Shown piece after piece: positions 6,427-10,586 of a stretch of DNA of 10,586 nucleotides (positions are counted from its first letter, which is position 1; each line of letters starts with the position of its first letter). The stretch is from Sandaracinaceae bacterium. Its GTDB lineage: Bacteria > Myxococcota_A > Polyangia > Polyangiales > Sandaracinaceae. Below the pieces are notes generated by a model that ran no database searches, was not told the DNA's origin, and worked only from the letters and a program-made list of their open reading frames with translations. The DNA is taken from assembly GCA_025056955.1 (NCBI GenBank), contig JANWYL010000099.1, positions 1 through 10,586 on the forward strand. The letters run 5' to 3'. The position numbers and the translations under genes are program-made.

Positions 6427-7537
6427 TGAGCCCTCCCTCTTTGGCTTCAAGGCGAGCCAAACGCTCAAAAAGCAAGCGAAGTGCCCGCTCACTCACAGCG
6501 CTTGGGGAGGCTTGGAGGTAGCGAACCACTCCAGCCAAATACCCATCTTGCAGAAGGCTCTGAAAATCAGCTCGCCCAGTCGAAAAACGCAATTGCTTAT
6601 CGTCCACCTGCAGCCCAGTGACACTGGCCCTCAAATCGCTAAGCACTCCCTCAAGCTCTCGTTTTAAACCGAAGTCCGCAGCGCCACGAAGGCAGAGCTC
6701 AAGCACTTGGTTTCTTTTCGCACGGCCAGCGAGTTCTTTAAGCGCTTGAAGATCGCTTTCAGTGTGAAGCTCAAATGTGAACGACAACCACTCGTGCCTG
6801 GAAACCCGGTGTGGCTGCACCCTTGGCAACTCCCCTGGTCCAAGCACTTCAACTTCAAGCACAAAACCAGCCCGATCACCAAGCCCAAAGCGGTCAGGCT
6901 CAGGCGTGCCACTGTACCAAGTCCGCTCGTTCACCTGGATGAGCCTATGCCAATCTCCGAGGGCAAGGTAGTCAAGCTTGGCCAACTGAGCACAATCGAC
7001 AGAAATTGGGTTATTGATTTCTGCCCCTTGAGGCAAAACCTCTCGAATCGAACCATGCGCGAGCCCAATACGAACACAATCTCGCGCCGTCACAGCATCG
7101 CGCATCCATACCGTCACATCCTCTTGGATGCGCTTCTGAGTGAGCGGGGCAGGCAAAACCACCATTCCATCACCAAGCTCGATCGGAGTGGGTGTGAGGG
7201 CAAGCACCACGTTGGACGGTACCATTTCCCTTTTGGAAGCTTGCTGCCATGCACCAAATGGGAGGGCAGGATCGTGGTTGCCAGGCAAAAGCACCCACTT
7301 GATTGAGGAGTCACCAATGATTTTGAAAAGCTTGGCCATCACTTCGTAGGGTGGGTCGGAGTGCTCAAATACATCCCCCGCCACCAAAACCGCATCAACC
7401 TTGCGCTCAGAAGCAAGCTCAACAATCCGCTCAACTGCATCCCACCTTGCTTTTTCGAGAATCACTGCAAGGTCCTTGTCAAAGGAAGCATAGGTGCGAC
7501 CCAGTTGCCAATCTGAGGTATGCAACCACCGAGGCAT
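6416..7537 (-). CDS. Mre11/SbcD-like metallophosphoesterase DNA nuclease
   Basis: This 373-residue protein is a calcineurin-like phosphoesterase of the Mre11/SbcD/YhaO group, predicted to cut DNA ends with two metal ions under control of the adjacent ATPase. Motifs in order are HTSDWQLG (6-13), VAGDVFE (52-58), LPGNHD (84-89), LAHG with H161, and ALGDWH (192-197), followed by RTWYSGTPEPDRFG (205-218). Motif I has Gln11 where classical Mre11 has histidine, and the last motif has Asp195 where Mre11 has the first His of GHxH. I recall DWQ-type sequences from other bacterial members, so these may be subfamily traits. The C-terminal part (about 245-373) should hold the capping and ATPase-binding regions. 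AAGGA and AGGTGA precede ATG 7537 at suitable spacing. Its stop overlaps the ATPase start by 11 bp, so translation is probably coupled. Confidence 0.93.
   Translation of the reverse strand: MPRWLHTSDWQLGRTYASFDKDLAVILEKARWDAVERIVELASERKVDAVLVAGDVFEHSDPPYEVMAKLFKIIGDSSIKWVLLPGNHDPALPFGAWQQASKREMVPSNVVLALTPTPIELGDGMVVLPAPLTQKRIQEDVTVWMRDAVTARDCVRIGLAHGSIREVLPQGAEINNPISVDCAQLAKLDYLALGDWHRLIQVNERTWYSGTPEPDRFGLGDRAGFVLEVEVLGPGELPRVQPHRVSRHEWLSFTFELHTESDLQALKELAGRAKRNQVLELCLRGAADFGLKRELEGVLSDLRASVTGLQVDDKQLRFSTGRADFQSLLQDGYLAGVVRYLQASPSAVSERALRLLFERLARLEAKEGGLNAP
6431..6437 (-). promoter_or_regulatory. Ribosome-binding site of the Rad50-like gene
   Basis: The purine run GGGAGGG (6437-6431) sits four bases before ATG 6426, with core GGAG six bases away. 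It lies inside the 3' end of the nuclease gene. It decides the start of the ATPase at 6426 rather than at upstream in-frame codons and supports translational coupling of the pair. Confidence 0.8.
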
Positions 7538-7613
7538 TTGTCCTTCACCTACAAGTCCCTATGAAGGAAGCTTTTCTGGCAAGCCTGCGCGCATGCGAGA
7601 CCCAAACTTTTGC

Positions 7614-9488
7614 CTAGAAGGGGTTCTCCGGTATTTCGCTTCTTCTCTCCTCTTTTTCCTCCCTTTGTGGTGCTTTCTTCTCCTCTGAAGCAGCCAGACC
7701 TTCTTCGCGCCGCGCAGACCCTTCTTCAGCGCGCTGCTCTTGTTGCTTAGGCGCTTCTTCAACGCGGGTGGCTCCCTCTTGCTGGGTTGCGCCAGCTGCT
7801 CCCTCTCCGCGGGCAGGCCGACGACCTCGAGAGGCGGCAGCGACCGGAGACTGAGCCACAGCAGGCGCAGAAGGGAGAGGCTTGAGGGCAATCTCAAGTC
7901 GCGCAACCATCGCATCTCCCTCTTCGCGGAATTCCGAAGGTTCTACGCTCAGTTCAGCAGGTTCATGACCAGGCAAGCTTGCACTGATCCGCAAGGGAGC
8001 AGTGGGACGAGGAAGGGTTACCGAAGCTGGCGCCTTGAGCTGGCGGTTGCCCACCCGCACAAGCGCCCGATCCGGCACACTTCGCACCTCCAAGCGATAC
8101 GGCAAAGCTTCGAGAGTCAGGCGAAGGGGTCGCATTGGTGCCTTCACCTGAATGGTGCTCGCTGCAACCCGATGGCCTGGAAGAAAAGCTTCAATCTTGA
8201 CCTCACCACCCTCAGGAAGCTGAACCTCGAGGGGGGCATTGCCACGAGTGACACCATCGACCCGAACCTCCGCGCCAACCGGCATTGTCTCAATCCGAAG
8301 GCTCGCCATGCGGGCTGAAGCCGGATGCGGTGGTAGTCCCGAAGCAGAAGGCGCGGAAGCCTCCCCTGTTTCAGAAGGTGCCAATGCTTCTGCGCTGGGC
8401 TCAGCAGCAGGGGTTGCTTCCCCGCTTGCTTCAGGAGGACTCGGTGTTTCTTGCCCCTGAGGTGCACCCACAGCAGAGGGTGTTTGGGAGGGTGTTTGCT
8501 CCGATGGCCTTGCCTGAGCTTGGGTGGATTCGCTTTGAGAGCTTCCAGAACCCCTTGAAGGAGGAGATGAAGGCTTTGCCCCAAACAAGAAATACGCCCC
8601 GCCAGCCAAAGCCACAACCAAAATCACCACAATTGGTATCGCACTCGTCTGAGGCTCCTTAGCAAGGGGAGCGCCGACCCCTTCTCGCCCTTCGCGCAAA
8701 GGCCTTTCACGGAGTTCCTGAGGCTTTGACGAAGCTTGCGAAACAGGTTGGGCACCGCGCTCCGCACGCTCCTTCGCCTCACGCTCCGCACGCTCCTTCG
8801 CCTCACGCTCTTTCGCCTCAGCCTCCTCACGGGCGCGACGCGCGGCTTCCTCTCGCTCGCGTTCTATCGCTTCTGTTTTCTGGCGGGCCACCTCGGCTTG
8901 GGCCTCAGCTTCTTTGGACACGACGTCACTTGCTCCGCCCTCAAGCAAAGCAGCTGCTAAAAATTCGCTCGCTTGCCGCACCTGGGTGCGCTCTTCTGGG
9001 GGCGGAAGTTCTCCCACTGAAGTTGGGAAAAACTGCATGGTCGGCGTTTGGCTGCGGACCTGCTTGGCCCTGGTTGATTCAACCACCTCCTCTTCACCCT
9101 CTCCCTCAGCCCCTTCTCCTCCCCCTGCTTCATACATCCCCTCCTGCTCTCCCCTCTGAGCCACAATTTGCTCAACCAGCTTGCGGCTTTCGGGATCCAT
9201 CTTGATGAACTTGATTCCCATTCCAGCAGGTCGATCCTCCGAAGTTGCCTCTGAGGGATCCCTTTTCCAAACCACTCGGCCAACGCCTTGAATCAACTTG
9301 CTCTCGTCCTTGAGTTGAAGCTCAAACTTGAGCAATGTCCCGACAGGCATGGGCTGCTTGGACTTGATGAAAATCCCACCTAAACTGATGTCGCGGCTGT
9401 ACTGCTCGACAAACTCCTCAAGGGTAGCGCTTTTGTATTTCACCTTGAGTGAAACCGGAGCGCGCTTGTCCTTGCGCGTGTCTTGCAT
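7614..9488 (-). CDS. PilZ-transmembrane-PEGA protein, predicted c-di-GMP receptor
   Basis: This 624-residue protein has a clear modular order. Residues 1-112 form a PilZ domain of the type abundant in Myxococcota. It has both c-di-GMP motifs, RKDKR (5-9, RxxxR) and DISLGG (33-38, DxSxxG), and the family-like KQPMPVGTLLKFELQLKDES (44-63). An acidic, disordered linker follows, then a highly charged Ala/Glu/Arg coiled-coil segment (about 192-245). A single membrane segment spans about 284-303. After a Pro/Ser/Ala/Glu-rich linker (304-393) come two PEGA-like beta domains, 395-460 and 463-536, the first with MPVGAEVRVDGVTRGNAPL. The tail 541-624 is charged and low in complexity. The predicted topology is a cytoplasmic PilZ domain with the PEGA part outside. 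AGGAG (9500-9496) lies seven bases before ATG 9488. This is the first gene of the minus-strand cluster. The domains are confident; the biological output is unknown. Confidence 0.9.
   Translation of the reverse strand: MQDTRKDKRAPVSLKVKYKSATLEEFVEQYSRDISLGGIFIKSKQPMPVGTLLKFELQLKDESKLIQGVGRVVWKRDPSEATSEDRPAGMGIKFIKMDPESRKLVEQIVAQRGEQEGMYEAGGGEGAEGEGEEEVVESTRAKQVRSQTPTMQFFPTSVGELPPPEERTQVRQASEFLAAALLEGGASDVVSKEAEAQAEVARQKTEAIEREREEAARRAREEAEAKEREAKERAEREAKERAERGAQPVSQASSKPQELRERPLREGREGVGAPLAKEPQTSAIPIVVILVVALAGGAYFLFGAKPSSPPSRGSGSSQSESTQAQARPSEQTPSQTPSAVGAPQGQETPSPPEASGEATPAAEPSAEALAPSETGEASAPSASGLPPHPASARMASLRIETMPVGAEVRVDGVTRGNAPLEVQLPEGGEVKIEAFLPGHRVAASTIQVKAPMRPLRLTLEALPYRLEVRSVPDRALVRVGNRQLKAPASVTLPRPTAPLRISASLPGHEPAELSVEPSEFREEGDAMVARLEIALKPLPSAPAVAQSPVAAASRGRRPARGEGAAGATQQEGATRVEEAPKQQEQRAEEGSARREEGLAASEEKKAPQREEKEERRSEIPENPF
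8760..8807. repeat. 24-bp tandem repeat, two perfect copies, inside the PilZ gene
   Basis: Two identical 24-bp units, starting CTCCGCACGCTCC, occupy 8760-8783 and 8784-8807. A degraded third partial unit follows to about 8820. Each unit encodes eight residues of the charged segment (pattern REAKERAE), so a change in copy number would keep the reading frame and alter coil length by eight residues per unit. Confidence 0.85.
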
Positions 9489-9501
9489 TGTTCTTCTCCT
9501 G

Positions 9502-9561
9502 CGCTTGAAAAAGCGAGTGGCACATGCTTACCTTACCATAAGCACTTGGTGCAATGCCACT
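9502..9561 (-). promoter_or_regulatory. Structured 5' leader of the PilZ gene (nested inverted repeats plus hairpin)
   Basis: The gap 9489-9669 between the divergent PilZ and membrane-protein genes contains nested inverted repeats. The outer arms are AGTGGCA (9516-9522) and TGCCACT (9555-9561). The inner arms are TGCTTA (9525-9530) and TAAGCA (9539-9544). A perfect hairpin CGCTT-GAAA-AAGCG (9502-9515) follows directly, towards the PilZ gene. It ends one base from the ribosome-binding site at 9496-9500. As minus-strand RNA these would form a two-tier stem-loop and a second hairpin just before the start codon. An alternative small hairpin GCAC-CAA-GTGC competes with the inner stem. As DNA the palindromes could be operator sites. 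It matches no riboswitch I know. I found no convincing -35/-10 pair here for either gene. Confidence 0.35.
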
Positions 9562-9669
9562 ACCTCGCACACCTTCTGGTCAAGCAAAAACAGGCCTCAC
9601 GACCAACACCCAACCAAAAGCGCATTTGATGATGATGTGTCGATTTGAAGGCTGGCCCTGGCCTCAAGC

Positions 9670-10586
9670 ATGAACTCAGGTATTGGTTCGATGGTTACAC
9701 CCTCCTCACCGTCTTTAGCAAAGGAAAAAACCGATCGGCTTGCGCAAGGGGGCTCACTCCCACCCCCTGTTCAGGAAGCGCTTCGAGCAGGAAGGGCCAA
9801 GCTGCTCATGCATCTCGGGAAAGAAGCAATCCTCATTGCCAGTGGGCTTGGAATTGGGCTAAGCGCTTGCTCGGTTTTCATTTTGGCCCCCCTTCTGCAG
9901 GTGGGATCGCTTTCCCTTTTGCTCACCGCTTTCGCAAGTGCCTTGGCTTGTGGCACAGGGTGGCTGTGGCTTAAAAAGCCAAGCTGGCTGGAGTGTGCCC
10001 AAATTTTGGACCGCGCGCTTGGGGCCAAAGATCGCCTGACCAGCGCCCTTTTGTTTGCCGCACTGCCCACACCAAAGCCGATCCACAAGTTGCAGCTCGA
10101 AGAAGCGGCTGAGTTTTTCAAACAGCGAACCCCCCTCCCTCCCCTGCCCCTTCCCCGCTCAAAGGGAATGATTTGGCTCAGTGCTGGGTTGATCACGGGA
10201 GCCATGGCGTGGCTGGTCCACTTTTTCATAAAGCCACAAGCAGGCGCTTTTTCTGCTGTTGAAAGCAACTCCTTTGGCCAAATCGAAAAAAGCCCTGAAA
10301 AGCTGGCCCAAAATCTCGAGGAGTTGGAAAAGTGGATCTCGCAAGAACGAGAGCGTCTGGAGAGAGAGCGTAGAACAGCCCTTGAAAAAGCCCGCCAAGC
10401 AATCGAAGAAGCACTGGGCCCAAAATCCTCAGACCAGGTACCTCGCCTTGCGGAACGATGGAAAAGCGAAGCGCAAGAGCGCCTTGAAAGCGCAAGCACA
10501 GAAGCCCCTCAATCAGAAGCTCCTCCAACCCATCTCCAAAGCAAAGCCAATGGAGTGGCCCTCCAGGCAGCCCAGGAAAAAGAGGC
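9670..10586 (+). CDS. Membrane protein with coiled-coil region, unknown function, 3' end beyond window
   Basis: An open reading frame from ATG 9670 runs without a stop to the window edge (305 complete codons), so the gene is partial at its 3' end. The N-terminal 45 residues look cytoplasmic. Hydrophobic segments at about 52-73, 79-101 and 167-187 are likely membrane spans. Between the second and third lies WLECAQILDRALGAKDRLTS (106-125), which recalls the 'LDRRLGL..RL.SAL' element of large membrane proteins near MoxR-type ATPase operons and of DUF4175-like proteins. From about 204 the chain becomes a strongly charged coiled coil (EKWISQERERLERERRTA), then Pro/Ser/Gln-rich. An in-frame TGA at 9646 bounds the start. 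ATG 9670 has only a distant GAAGG (9647-9651), and ATG 9691 is an alternative. The gene is divergent from the PilZ gene. The coding call is strong; the family link is tentative. Confidence 0.8.
   Translation, partial: MNSGIGSMVTPSSPSLAKEKTDRLAQGGSLPPPVQEALRAGRAKLLMHLGKEAILIASGLGIGLSACSVFILAPLLQVGSLSLLLTAFASALACGTGWLWLKKPSWLECAQILDRALGAKDRLTSALLFAALPTPKPIHKLQLEEAAEFFKQRTPLPPLPLPRSKGMIWLSAGLITGAMAWLVHFFIKPQAGAFSAVESNSFGQIEKSPEKLAQNLEELEKWISQERERLERERRTALEKARQAIEEALGPKSSDQVPRLAERWKSEAQERLESASTEAPQSEAPPTHLQSKANGVALQAAQEKE

Noticed and set aside
3826..7537. The nuclease-ATPase pair as a new anti-phage defence system
   Set aside because: No phage, mobile-element or other defence genes surround it and its neighbours are housekeeping genes. 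General DNA-end repair is the simpler reading.
7740..8318. A 192-codon plus-strand reading frame opposite the 3' part of the PilZ/PEGA gene
   Set aside because: It is a shadow of the PEGA and low-complexity tail coding sequence.
9545..9600. A TTGACC-like -35 box on the minus strand near 9585
   Set aside because: No acceptable -10 box was found 16-18 bases downstream, so it is not reported as a promoter.
9771..10499. A 242-codon minus-strand reading frame at the right end
   Set aside because: It is antisense to the open plus-strand membrane-protein frame, which has clear membrane spans and a coiled coil. The antisense product is Ser/Arg/Ala-rich and has no sensible fold.

Overview
The window reads as an ordinary chromosomal stretch of a bacterium of moderate GC content. 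The best lineage clue is the N-terminal PilZ domain at about 9488 (minus strand), which resembles the paralogous PilZ family common in Myxococcota. The plant-type quinolinate synthase at the left end also fits the old 'deltaproteobacteria'. The lineage is an inference from family memory; no database was searched.

Layout: a tRNA-Pro(CGG) lies on the minus strand at the left edge, just downstream of a minus-strand quinolinate synthase gene (nadA). A short plus-strand gene (1748-2269) diverges from nadA and encodes a cysteine-free, redoxin-like protein. It runs tail-to-tail, with a 65-bp overlap, into a minus-strand glutaredoxin-like gene. That gene is the last of five closely packed minus-strand genes. 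In order of transcription these are a PilZ-transmembrane-PEGA protein (9488-7614), an Mre11/SbcD-like nuclease (7537-6416), a Rad50/SbcC-like coiled-coil ATPase (6426-3826), phosphoserine aminotransferase serC (3756-2662) and the glutaredoxin-like protein (2609-2205). Gaps are 76, -11, 69 and 52 bp with no visible terminator, so co-transcription is plausible but unproven. A plus-strand membrane protein diverges at 9670 and runs off the right edge.

How the genes work together: the nuclease and ATPase overlap and should form one DNA-end-processing complex. The ATPase lacks a CxxC zinc hook and carries a small beta-rich insert in mid coiled coil, so it belongs to a hookless branch of the Mre11-Rad50 family. 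NadA (NAD synthesis) and SerC (serine synthesis) are housekeeping enzymes. The two thioredoxin-fold proteins at 1748-2609 both lack the normal catalytic cysteine. The PilZ protein keeps both c-di-GMP-binding motifs and appears to link a cytoplasmic c-di-GMP sensor to extracytoplasmic PEGA domains.

No clear new defence or mobile system is visible, and there is no CRISPR array, insertion sequence, prophage gene or rRNA. The most interesting points are the hookless Mre11-Rad50 pair, the glutaredoxin with its nucleophilic cysteine replaced, and a nested inverted-repeat leader upstream of the PilZ gene. No gene-free stretch exceeds 300 bases; the longest, 9489-9669, is covered under the leader entry.
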